NCBI GenBank assembly: GCA_033439295.1
Contig: JAVTLE010000013.1
Coordinates: 1,116,001-1,180,000 of the forward strand
Source of the DNA: Deuterostichococcus epilithicus
Taxonomy: Eukaryota > Chlorophyta > Trebouxiophyceae > Prasiolales > Stichococcaceae
DNA: 64,000 nt
Direction: 5' to 3'
Shown here: one piece after another, positions 35,097 through 47,700 of the stretch
Numbering within the stretch: the stretch's first letter is position 1
Layout of the letters: each line of letters opens with the position of its first letter
The notes under the pieces: model-generated
The model's input: only the letters and a program-made list of their open reading frames with translations
Told to the model about the DNA's origin: nothing
The model's database searches: none
Position numbers and translations under genes: made by a program

Positions 35097-35794
35097 ATGA
35101 CAGCCGGATCGGACACAGTCCGCGGCCAGCGCGGGCTGCCGCAGAAACACCCTGCTGCTAGGCGCAGCGACATGCTGGGCGCCAGTGCCGGCACAAGCGC
35201 CGGCGACGGCGGTGGCGCCGGCGGCAACAGCGGCGGCAGCGCGCGCCACCCGCTAGAACCGCAGACGACTGCTGCAACAGCAGATTATATGGCGCCCGCG
35301 AACCCAACGGAGGAGGCAGTACAGGCCGCCTGGGAGGCTGTGCTGTGCAAGTCCCCCATCAGCGTCACATCAAATTACTTTCAGGTACGATACAACGTCA
35401 GTGTCAGCTGCAGTGCATGTCAGGAATTCGGCGAGTCTTCACCCACGCAGTACCTTTGCACATACTACGTGTGTGCATGTCGGCACGCCGACCGCATCAA
35501 AACTGCCCTGCAAATCGCGCCGCGGACTGAATTGATCTCGCTCTGCCGCGGCCGCAGCTTGGCGGCGACTCCCTCGGGGCAGCCGCCATTGCCTCGCACA
35601 TGCGGTCTGCACTGCGCCAGAGGGTCGAGGTGGGGTGGCTATACGACACCGAGACCATCAGGGGCTTTGCCGCCCGCGTGTTTGGCGAGGCTGCCGACGA
35701 TGCGCAGCCTGACGACATGTCCCAGCAGTTGCGGGACGCGGCGGCCGGCAGCGACCAGTCAGGGGAGGAGCTCCACCCCCTGTCATTCCAGCAG
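35097..35794 (+). other. NRPS leader and lone carrier domain T0
   Basis: Exons 35097-35384 and 35558-35794, both phase 0. A Gly/Ala/Ser-rich leader of about 60 residues is followed by [20 protein letters not shown] and then [19 protein letters not shown], the phosphopantetheine attachment site with its serine. It ends LHPLSFQQ, the same linker form that ends later T domains. No adenylation domain precedes it in the window. Confidence 0.9.
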
Positions 35795-38700
35795 GTGCAC
35801 GTTTGACAGCGCTTGACCAACGGGCATTTGAACACGGGCTTTTGCTGGCACGCCTGGCCGTCACACGCACCTACATCAGGCTTGCTTCCTGCAGCACACC
35901 TGCTGCCGCGGTCACAGGCTTTGCTCTGCAACTGCACGTGCAGCTCCCCAAGCTGCTGGTGCATGCTTCGTTGCTGACCTGCTTTCCCATCTGCGCAGGA
36001 GCGATTCTTTGCGCTGGGGCGGCGCGACCAGCTTTCGCACGCCCACAGCACGGGGTTCAACGCCTTCATCTCCGGTGACCTGGACCTTGCCGCCCTCCAG
36101 ACGGCTGCCGTCATGGTCCTGGAGCGGCAACAGGTGAAATTTTGCGTCTACCACAGACGGCACTTTCGACACCGTGAGGGCGACCATGCATACCACGCCA
36201 GCACACGGCAGCCTTCGGATGCACCTGTCACGATGCGAAGCTGCGCTGTCGAACGCTCAACATGACACCTGGGCTTGGCATACAGGAGCAGCCCGACCAT
36301 GACTCTGACATGCTGCCCCTGCATGGCGCAGGTCCTGCGGAGCCGTGTGGTGGCGGCAGACAGCCCCGACTCGGCAGCGGCGCAGGCTGTCGTGCCCATG
36401 CAGCAGGCGGCGGCGCTTTTTGAGTGCACCACCCTGGCGGCGGCATGCACCAACTGCGTCGCCTCCCAGGATGATGGCAGCTGTGTCGTCGTGCCAGGCG
36501 CGTGCCCAGCAGCTTGCAATGTGGATGCATGCCCCACTATGACGGTCGCCTCATTCACGGCCTGAGAGGGTGTTTCCGGTTAGCGACGCAATGCTCCAGT
36601 GATGTGTTCAACCTGCAATAGAAGACGTGTGTAGTGCAGGCATGCTGAGATGGGCAGTATGATGCGCCGCAGGGTCAGCGCTGGAGCAGGGGCTGCTGGC
36701 CTCAGCAACCCAGCCTTTCGACCTCATCCACGGGCCGCTCGTCCGCTTCAAGGTGGTTACATTCTGCTGCACATGGTGCCAGCAACGTGTTGGCACTGAT
36801 GACTGATGCTTGCACGCACCCTGCTGCATTTTGTTTGCCGGAAGCTTCTGCCATAATGATACATGCTCATGGATGCTGGAATCCTTTCTCGAAGGTGTGG
36901 AACTGGCCCGCGGACAAGCAGCATGTGCTTGCGGTCGGCGTACATCCCGCGGCCGCAGACGGCGTCAGTCTGGGCATCATGCGGCGCGAGCTGGCGGCGG
37001 CCTACGCCGCGGCGGCGGCCGGCGTCACGCCGGCCTGGGCGCCGCCGCCGCTGCAGTATCACCACTTCGCCACCTGGCAGCGGCAGCGCTTCGCCGGCGG
37101 CGACCAGTGGCGGCGGCAGCTGGACTACTGGCGGGCGGCGCTCGCCGGCGCGCCGCGGCAGCTGGAGCTGCAGACGATGTCGCTGCTGCCCGAGGGGGCA
37201 AGGTCTGGCGCCGCCGCTGCGGTGCCGCTGCGCCTCGGCGCCGAGGCGGCGGCCGGCCTGCAGGCGCTGGCCGCCACAGAGCGCGCCACCTTGTTCGCCA
37301 CCCTGCTAGCGGCGCTGCAGGTGCACCTCTACTTGCTGTCTCGTTCCAGATCTGGGGTTTGTCTCCCGGAGAGCTGATAAGATGCGGGACAAACGTCCGG
37401 TGTGCTGGTGGAGGCACCATGCCCCATGACAACTTGCAATCCTGCGACACCAGTCAGCTGCTGCCCGACACAGGAGCCAGCTGGGTCCAAATCCACTTCT
37501 GCTTCAGGCTGTTTCCTGCCTGACGTGCTTGCTGTCATGCCTCCGAACACGACCGCCGCCGCTGCGCAGGCGCTGCTCAGCCGGTACACGTCTCAGGAAG
37601 ACATCGTGGTCGGCGCGCCGCACGCAGCCCGCGGCCTCGCGAGCCTGGACGCCGTGCAGGGCTGCTTCGCAAACACGCTCCCTCTGCGCGTGTCTGTGGC
37701 GGGCGGCTCCACCCTCCGCCTGCTGCTGGCCCGCGCCAAGGACGCCGTCGCTGGGGCGATGTGCAATGCCGACATGCCCCTTGACGCTATAACGGAGGCG
37801 CTGGGCGCCGGCCAGTCCGGCGGCCTGTTCAAGGCAAGCCTTCTTTCGGGAGCAGACTCGGAATTCCAGGAACCAAGTCATCCCAGGAAGCCGCTGCTTG
37901 CAATATCTTGCGTTGGATGCAGCCGGCTGCTGTGCGGCTGGCGGCGGCGTCAACATCTCCTCGAGCATGCCATAGCACGTGTTGCAGCCTGGCGCCTGGC
38001 TGCGGAGCTTCGGCTACAGAAAGTCAGAAACCGCTGCAACCTCCTTGCGCGCAGGTCATGCTGGTGCTGGAGCAGCACGACGTGCAGGCGGAGCTGCAGC
38101 TGCCGGGCGCCCAGGTGCAGGAGCTGCAGGGCGGCTCGCCGCTGACCGCTGACACCGAACTGGTCTTCGCCATCCGCCTCACCAGGTGCGTGGCTTGTTG
38201 TAGCATTTGCACTAGTGTCTGAACTCGAGGTGTCAAGGTGTCAGATGCAGAAAGCATCCCTTTTCGAAAGCCCTAGCGGTGCAAGCGCACTTCGAGCTGC
38301 TCAGCGGCCAGTTGCGCACTCAGCTGCGGCACCTGTGTCGGCATCACCTGCGCACCGGTTGCAGCTGTTCGCATGATGGGATCCCAGTGTGCCTCCCTTC
38401 ATCACAGCAGCTGATTTCGTGCAGGAGTGGCTCTCTTGAGGGGCGCCTCACGTATGCGACAGACCTGTTCGATGCCGCCACCGCCGCCCGCATGGCAGAT
38501 CACTTTGCGGTGCTGGCAGCGGCCGCGGCGACACAGCCGGACGCCCACATCGGCGTTCTGCCGCTGATGGGTCCGGCAGAGGAGCGCACGGTGCTGTACG
38601 CCTTCAACGACACCGCGGCGCCGCTGCCGACGCTGTGCGTCCACCAGTACTTCGAGCAGCAGGCGGCGCGGGCGCCGGTCGCCAAGTGCCTCATTGCCGG

Positions 38701-41700
38701 CTCCAGCGGCGTAAGCCTCACCTACGACGAGGTCAACACGCGCGCGAACCAGATGGCGCACCACCTCATCTCGGCGGGCGTCGCCGCTGACGTGCCGGTG
38801 GCGGTCATGCTGGACAAGAGCTTCGAGGTCTACATCGCCCTCGTCGCGGTGCTCAAGGCGGGCGGCTGCTATGTGCCCATTGACCACACGGCGCCAGCAG
38901 CCCGCGCCGCCAGCATCCTGCAGCAGGCCGGCTGCCACATCCTCATCGCGGCGCCAGCGGTGGCGGACATCCGCGGGCAGCTGCCGGCGGGCGTCGACAT
39001 CCTGGTGGCCGACCGGGGCTGGCAGCAGTTCAGCGGCCGCCCAACCGCCAATGTGGAGCGCCGCTGCCACACCAGCGGGCTTGTGTACATGGCCTTCACA
39101 AGTGGATCTACTGGCGAACCAAAGGGCATAGCCGTGCAGCACTCGGGTGTTCTGCTCCCCCTGATAGTCTAACTTTGCATGTTGAGCGGTCTCGGCAGGA
39201 AGCACTGCCAATTCTGCTTGCCGTAGCTTGCACATCTTGTCCGAGGCTTAGCCTAGCTGTGTGCGCATTCCTGCGTCCCTGGATTGCTTGCCAAGGAATT
39301 GCTTTGCCCATGGCGAGTATCCTAGCTGATGGTGTGTTGCTAACTGACTGTCATCCCGGCTCGACTGCAGGCGTGTCCAACGTCATGGCACACGAACTGG
39401 ACCTGCTGCGCTCCGCCGGCGTGCGGCCTGGCGACCGCGTGCTGCAGTGGATGGCGCTCAACTTCGACCTGAGCGTCATGGACTTCTGGGTGCCGCTGGC
39501 GGCAGGCTGTGCGGTGGTGACCGCGCCGGCAGAGGAGATGAAGGACGTGGAGCGGGTGGCGGCGCTGGTGCAGCAGCACCAGGTCGCTGCAGCGACCTTC
39601 GTGCCATCCATGTGCCAGGTGTGTCCCAGGCCTGATTCCAAGGCCGATCATATGGGAACAGAGAACAGGGTCTGGTCGATGAGCAGATGGGTGAAGAAGA
39701 GCTTGGCAATCCACAAGAGGCTGCGGCGGCGTGCTTGCACAGCATCGGCGCATCGTTCACATGCAGATTGTACCCAGCTGCACCTCAGCCTGTGCACACC
39801 GGATGCGCATGCTGTGATCAGCACTAACCGTTCACGCCACAGGCTCTGCTGGCGGCCTGCGGCGGGCGCGGCCTGCTGACCAGCCTGCTGCATGTAAACC
39901 TCAGCGGCGAGACAGTGCAGCCGGCGGCGGTGGCGGCAATGGTGGGCGCCGCGCCAAAGGCTATCATGTACGACAAGTACGGCCCAACGGAGGCCAGCAT
40001 CGTCACAACCTCCTTCCCCTGCACAGACTGTGGTGGCTCCACGTCTGTGCCAATCGGAGGGTGAGGTTGCCTCTCGACATGATTCGTGGGGCAAGCTTGC
40101 TGCAAGCTTAACATGATCCCAGGGTTAGCCAATGCCTTTCTGACCCTGCCAGTGTATGTTTCGCTCTACGGCACAGCACATGACGGCGAGGGTGCTGTAA
40201 TGCGCAGGCCCATCCGCAACATGCGGCACTATGTGCTTGACCCTGCCACGCTGGCACCGCTGCCGGTGGGTGTGCCCGGCGAGCTCTTCCTCAGCGGCCC
40301 TGGCCTGGCGCGCGGCTACATTGGCCGCCCAGACCTGACGGAGAAGGCCTTCCTGCTGAACCCCTTCCGGCTGCCGGAGGACAGCGACGCCTATGCCCGC
40401 ATGTACCGCACCGGCGACAACGTCATGTGGCTGCCCAGCGGCATCAACAGGTGCTTCAGCGTTGAGCCGGTGCAGTCGCAGGCTGCACAATAGTTGGACC
40501 CCCCTAATGGAACAGGAACGAGCAAGACTTCGACGTGTAGCACTGGCTAGCACTGATGTGTAGCAGGAGTGGTGTTCCTGGCCTGACTTTACTGCCTCGG
40601 AGTACTGGGGTCAGCTGACTCAGTTTTTAGTCACTGTACCTCAGCTGACTCAGATCTTCAGTCAGTCGCCTCGCATCTTTCTCGGTCATCTCGAATCCAT
40701 CAAAGATTGCTGTGTCTGCGTCTCAGCCCCTCCACGGGGGATGAGCAATCCCGAGCCTGCCTGTAGCTGCTGTGCACCCTGCGCCGCAGGTTCTTTGGTC
40801 GCAAGGACGGCCAGGTGCAGCTGCGCGGCTTCCGCGTGGAGCTGGGCGAAGTGGAAGCGGTGCTGTTGGGCGCGCTTGGCGTGCGCACCGCCGCAGTTGT
40901 GCTGCAGGATGCGGACACCCCTGCTGCAGCGCTCATCGCCTACGTGGCGCCGGCGGAGGCGCAGCAGCAGGGGGCGGTGCTGGCGGCCTGCCGCGCGCGG
41001 CTGCCGGTGTACATGGTCCCGACTGGCGTCTTGCGTTTGGCAGAGCTGCCAAGACTCCAGAACGGAAAGGTGCTTCCTTGAACTTGCCGGCTTGTGCTGA
41101 CAGTAGGCAGCGAAATCTGCGATGCCCTCCCTCATGCCCATTCGACAGCCCCTCGCTCCTGCCCGTTTGACAGCTGCATGATGCTGCTGGTCTTGGACAC
41201 GTGAACAGCACATGGAGACATGCATCTCAGGATCCGTTGCACACCAGGATTCTTTGCCAATTCCTTCTGAGGGCTCCGTGCTGCGCTCCGCACAGGTGGA
41301 CCGGCGCAGCCTGCCGCGCTTCGAGTACGGCTCCACGGCACCATTCGCTGAGCCAACCAATGCGACGGAGGCCGCCATCCTGGCCGCCTGGCGCGCCGTG
41401 CTGGACATCCCCGCTGATCGCCGTGTCAGCATCGACGATGACTACTTTGCGGTGTGCGACTTTTGCACTGCATCCGCTCCTGGCGGCGTGCCTGACCCGA
41501 AACGTGACCAGAATCTGCGGCATGGTGCACTGAGAGAGATTCCTGTTGACCTTCCTGTTCTCCGATGCAGTTCATTCGGCAGTCTGATGCAACAGGGCTG
41601 CCAGCCCAAGGGAATTCATGCAAACCTGGTGATAAAATCCATTCAGCACCAGTGCCACCTGTTCCGCAGATGGGCGGCAACTCCCTGCAAGCCGGCGGCG

Positions 41701-44700
41701 TCACAGCGCACATGCGTGGAGAGCTGGGCATCTGGCAGAGCATCCCGGGCGCCTGGCTGTTCGCCCACTCGACAGTGCGGCGCCTGGCGGCCAAGGTCGA
41801 CAGCGTGCTCGCCAGCGGCCAGTCCGCGCGGCAGGCGCACGCAGCGCTGGCGCCTCTGCCGCGTGAGGGCGATGAGGCGGACTTGCGCTTCAGCCTCTCC
41901 TTCCAGCAGGTTTCGTACTTCAAGTTCATCCTCTCGTTCCTGTTGCACATGCCTTCGGTAACAGCGCCTGACCTGCCGCACTTGTCCGTGGCGCATTTGT
42001 GGGAGCAGCAGCTCCGCAGAAGTGGCAGGATGTTCCAAGCTTTCCGTCCAGCAACTCACAAATCCAACATGCGACTCAAAGGAAGCCGCAGTCCATTCAA
42101 CATCGCCTGCTGGTCTACTGCGCAGGAGCAATTCCTCCAGCTGTGGCAGCAGGAGCCCAGCAGCGCGGCATACAACACCGCCTGGGGTCTGCACCTGGCG
42201 GGCCCGCTGGCGCTGCCGGCAGTGCAGGCCGCACTACTCATGCTGGTTCAGCGGCACGAGGTGAGGACACGGAAAGACTTAGTACTCGATGACAGAACCT
42301 CCTGCGGGCTGCCTGCACTGCATGGGCCATGGGCTGCAGGCGCTGCAGGATGCACTGCGATGTTCCTGCAGATGGAGGGGCGTCAAAGCGTAAGCACAAC
42401 GTAAGCTTGGGTAGCTGGCGCCGCAGACATTCTGGGAGTTGGCGCCATCAATCGCCTGCAGGATGGGCGAGTGGCCGCTGACAGTTCCTAGCTCTGAGAA
42501 AATGCCTCCTACCAAACCGCAGGTGCTGCGATCCCAGTTTGTGGAGGGTAATAATGGCGTGCCAAGCCTCCGCCTGCTGGCGGGCGGCGAGGCCGCTGTC
42601 CCACTGGAGGTCGGCCACCTGCGCGGCGGCTTCAGCGCCAACCCAGCAGACGGCGGCGTCAGCGTCGCACTGGGTTCGCCGCTGTTCCAGCAGTGGAGCA
42701 GCTTCGCGGGCGCGCCGTTCGACCTTTTCAGCGACCGCCTGCTGCGCGCCAAGGTAAAATTTTCTTATCCTCTAAATCGTTCTGAATCTCAACACGGCGC
42801 TGTAGCGCAGTGCGTCGCTGGTCGTCTCGTCGGGTTCATCTGCTGGGGATAGTGCACTTCTTTCGCCCCCATGGGGGGGCACATATGCTTTCTGCTGCTG
42901 ACGGCCTGCTCCACTCGTACATGCAATGGCAGCAACCAACCCGATTTGTGGGCCCGATCTCAGGTCTGGGAGGTCTCGCCGGACGAGCACGTGCTGCTGG
43001 TCGTGCTGCACCACGCCATGACAGACGGCTGGTCCAACCGTCTCCTCCAGCGGGAGCTGGCAGCTGCCTATAGGGCCACGGCCGGCGGCGGCGGCGGCGC
43101 CCCTGCCTGGGCGCCGCTGCCGCTCGCCTACAGCGACTATGCCGCCTGGCAGCGGGCGCAATTGGCGGGGCCAGCGCTGGCCGCGGAGCTGGCCTGGTGG
43201 AAGCACACCCTTGCGGACGCGCCGCCGCTGCTGGACCTGCCCACAGACCGGCCGCGGCCGGACGTGTTCTCATTTGCTGGCGGCCGGGTGCCAATCCGCA
43301 TTGAGGCGGACACCTGCGGGCGCTTGCGGGCGCTGGCGGCCGAGCACCGCACGACGCCCTTCGTCGTGTTGCTGACGGCCCTGCAGGCGCGCACGCTTCT
43401 CTTCTCACCTGCATTGCGAAGATGATGTGCCACACAATGTGGCAGCCTCACGAGCCAGCGGGCTTCGCAAGTGAGCAGCAGCACCGCAGGCTCTTCAACC
43501 CACCTTCTGAAGTAGCCTATGCACAGACTAATCCCCCTCTGCACACCTCAATGCAGGTGGTGCTGCAGCGCTACAGCATGCAGGACGATGTTGTGATCGG
43601 GACGCCCTATGTGAACCGCGACCAGGCGGAGGTGCTGGGCCTTGTCGGCTGCTTCGTCAACACCCTGGCACTGCGCCTGACGTCTTCGCACGGTGCCACC
43701 TTTGCCGGCCTGGTCGACGCTGCCGCCAAGGCGGCCTCGGCGGCGTTTGTGCACGGCGCCACGCCCTTTGCAAAGGTCGTGGAAGCCCTGGGCGTCGCAC
43801 GCAGCGCCAGCTACACGCCCGTCGTCCAGGTGATGGATCGCCTCCGGCTATTTCGAATGCATTGCTAAGCTGTCCTGAGACGGAGATGAGGGTCGATGCA
43901 GACCAGCTGTTGGTCGCCGCACTGAGCAGGCACCGGCTGCAGCAGCACGCACGCACCCTCTCATGCCCCCTCCCTTGCATGTCACACCAATGGACCCTCC
44001 GAAGCTGAAGTTCTGCTTCCATCAAACCCTCCCGCAACCACAGCCTGGCTTATGATTGCGACTGTCCAGATGCCTACAAGTCATTTGTGGTCTGCAGGCG
44101 ATGATGACGCTGGACTCGGAGACAGAGGCGCACCAGCACGGCGACTGGGGCGGCCTGGGCGTGCAGCCTGCCGTCAACGGCGACACCGACGTTGCTCTTA
44201 CCGACCTCGTACTCATGCTGCGCACCAGGTGACTGTTCCCGCCGCTGCTCTGGCATCAATGCCTTTGCACCGGAGGGTCCAAATAAGCAGACTCTCTGGC
44301 ACGCACATGGGCGCCCTGCCAGTCAGCGTAAAACCTCACGATTTGGCACACATTCAGGATCAGGTCAGAACCTCTCTCTAGCTGCTGCGGCGAGCCGACC
44401 AGCTGTGTGGAGCTGGACTGACGACCTCCTCCTGTATTCACGCCGCAGCGGCGATGCCATCTGCGGCGAGCTGGTGTACGCGGCAGACCTGTTCGATGCT
44501 GCGACCGCCGCCCGCATGGTGGCCCACCTGGGCACGCTGCTGGCGGCGGCGGTGGCGGCGCCCAGCACACCGGCGTCAGCGCTGCCGCTGGCAGATGCCG
44601 GCGAGCAGCAGCTGACGCTGCGCACCTTCAACGACACCGCGGCGCCGTACCCCGCCGACAAATGCGTGCACCAGCTGTTCGAGGCGCGGGCGTCTGCCCA

Positions 44701-47700
44701 CCCCGGGGCACCCTGCCTGGTGGCTCCCGGGCAGGCGCCGCTGAGCTACGCCGACGTCAACGCCGCTGCCAACCGGCTGGCGCGCTGGCTGGTCGGCCGC
44801 GGCGTGGCGGCCGGCGCCGCCGTCGGCGTGTCGCTGCGCAAGTGCCCGCAGCTGTACATCGCGCTGCTGGCGGTGCTGAAGGCCGGCGGCGCCTACGTGC
44901 CGCTGGACCCCGGCTTGCCGGCGGAGCGGGCCGCGTACATGCTGCGGCAGACGGGCGTGCGGCTGCTGCTGACGGCGTCGGATGTGGAGCACGCCCAGCT
45001 GTCGGGCATCGAGGCGGTACCACTGGACGAGGGTTGGGGCAATTTCGAGGCGCAGCCCGCCGGCAACCTGCCGCTGCGCTGCCACCCTGACGACCTGGCC
45101 CATGTCACATTCACATCGGGATCCACAGGCCAGCCCAAGGTAGCTTTCAGCTCAGAAACCTCAGCTTGCAGCATCCCTGTCTCCCTGTTGGCAGCCCCAA
45201 GCTCAGGCCGGCGCTCATCTCGGAGTGTCACTGTCAGATGCAGTCCGACTGAACATCAGCGACGGTGCAGTTCGTCTGTCGTTTGCGCAGTTGCGCACAT
45301 GCAGTGCTCCGCTGACTGCTGGGAACTTCTAAGTGCAGGGCGTGGAGGTGATGCATGGCGGCTTGGTCAACGTGCTGCACTACTTTGCCACCTCGACCCC
45401 GGCGGTGGCGCCCGGCGAGCTGTACCTCCAGAATCTGCAGTTCTACTTCGACGCCAGCGCCTGCGACATCTGGCACCCCCTCACCAGGTGCTGCTGCCCG
45501 ATCTGGTTCCGCTGCTGTGCATGTGGAGCTGCCTGCTGTCGGAGCGGCAGCTGCGCCGCGGCCACCATTGCAAAGGGAATGTCCGAGGACACCAACAGCT
45601 TGTCCAGACGGATCACGGCCTCGATGCCCCTTGAAGCGATGCGACTCTGACACGGTGTTGCACACAGCTCAACCCCGGAACCATCTTGTGTCTTTGCAGG
45701 GGCGCTGGCATCGTCATCGTGCCGGCTGACGACATGAAGGACGGCGCCCGAGTGTGCCAGCTGATCGCCGAGCACCGCATCGTCTACTTCGTGGCGGTGC
45801 CCTCGCAGCTGCAGGTGCCCACAGGCTGCCCGCATCGAAGCCGAGCAACACGCCACACTGCGCTGCCGCCGTGTCATCTCGGTCGCTCGCGCTTTGCTGC
45901 TGGCGATGCAACCTCCACCTGAGGCCGTTTGTGCGGTGCGGAACCTAGGACGACTGCACGGCGCTGGAGGACGGTGGCAGACCAGGCTACTTTGCCCGCC
46001 CACATTCCAGTCATCATGTCTCCTGTGCGCAGGTGATCCTGGACATGTGCCAGGAACCAGCGCAACTGGCCAGCCTGCGCCACCTCACGCTGGGCGGGGA
46101 GGTGCTCAACCCGGCAATGCTGGCGCAGGCGCGCCGGCTGATGCCCAATGCGCTGCTCGACAATGTCTACGGTGAGCGCTCAGTGCTGCTGACTGACACA
46201 GCGCATTGTCGCGCCTTGCGAGCAACAGAGACGAGTGCGGATGAGAACGCAGGTGTGGAAGCCTCTCGAGCACTGCTACGAACATTGCCCAATTGGGAGG
46301 AGGAATTCAATGGACATATTGGAAATGGGGTGAATATGTGCGCGCAGGTCCCACCGAGGCAAGCGTGCTGGTCACCACCTTCCCCTTCAGCGAGTACAGC
46401 GGCGTCGGCAGCGTGCCCATCGGAAAGTGAGTCGTCACTGAGAAAATCAGATGCAAGACAGAGGAGGTAGCTGGTCTCTGCGCCGTCGAGCTTTGGGAGC
46501 ATATGTAGCAAACCTGTCCTCGCCGGAAATGTTGTGAGCCGAACCGCATACCGAAACTACTTTGAAGACTGCTGATGCACAGAGTTCTGTTCGGGCGGCA
46601 GGCCCATCCTCAACGTGCGCATGTACATCCTGGATCCCGAGTCGCTGGCGCCCTGCCCCGTCGGCGTGCCGGGCGAGCTGTTCATCTGCGGCGTCTGCCT
46701 CGCACGCGGCTACGTGGGCCAGCCGGACATCACCGCGGAGCGCTTCCTGCCCAACCCCTTCCTGCAGCCAGGCGACAGCGCTGAGTACAGCCTCATCTAC
46801 CGCTCTGGCGACATTGCTGCCTGGACGGCAGACGGCAACATCAAGTGCGACACTCTCTTATTGCATTCTGCAAGCCGCCAGCCACTGTAATACCGCCTCA
46901 TCTTCATCATCTGATGATCCAACCTGGTGTGGCTCGGCAGGCTTGCAGCGAGGCGATGGCTCGGCAGGCTTGCAGCGACGCGATTCTCTGCCTTGCTGTC
47001 TGCTTTGTAGTGATCACAACATCTGATTCTCTTACAAACTGGGGTGCCCACTCTGCAGGTACGTTGGCCGTGTGGACGGCCAGGTCAAGCTGCGCGGCTT
47101 CCGTCTGGAGCTGGGCGAGATCGAGGCGGTGCTGGCGGCCGTCGACGGCGTGCAGGACGCCGTCGTGGTGGTGCAGGACTCGCACACGCAGGCCGCAGCC
47201 CTGGTGGCCTATGTCACACCCGAGGCCGTCGACGAGGCGGCGTTGGCAGCGGCGGCGCACGCCAAGCTGCCGCACTACATGTTGCCGGCAGCATACATGC
47301 CGCTGGCCGCCATGCCGAGGCTGGCCAGCGGCAAGATCGCCCGCAACTCGCTGCCGCGCTGCGAGGCCGCCTCCGATGCCGCGGCTGTCTACATGGCGCC
47401 GCGCACCCGCCTCGAGGAGGCGGTGCACGCCGCCTGGCAGGAGACGCTCCGCGTCACTGAGCCGCTGTCGGTGCTCAGCAACTTCTTCCAGATGGGCGGC
47501 AACTCGCTGCAGGCGGGCGCGCTGTGCGCCCGCCTGCGCGCCGCGCTGGGCGGCAAGGGGCCCGTCCCGGTGGTCTGGGTGTTCCAGTGCCAGACCATCG
47601 AGGCGCTGGCGGCGCGCCTGGCGGAGCGCGAGGCCGGCGACCAGGCGGCTGCGCTGCCGCCTCTGTCCGCCACTGTCAGCCTGCAGGGCGAGGACAGCCG

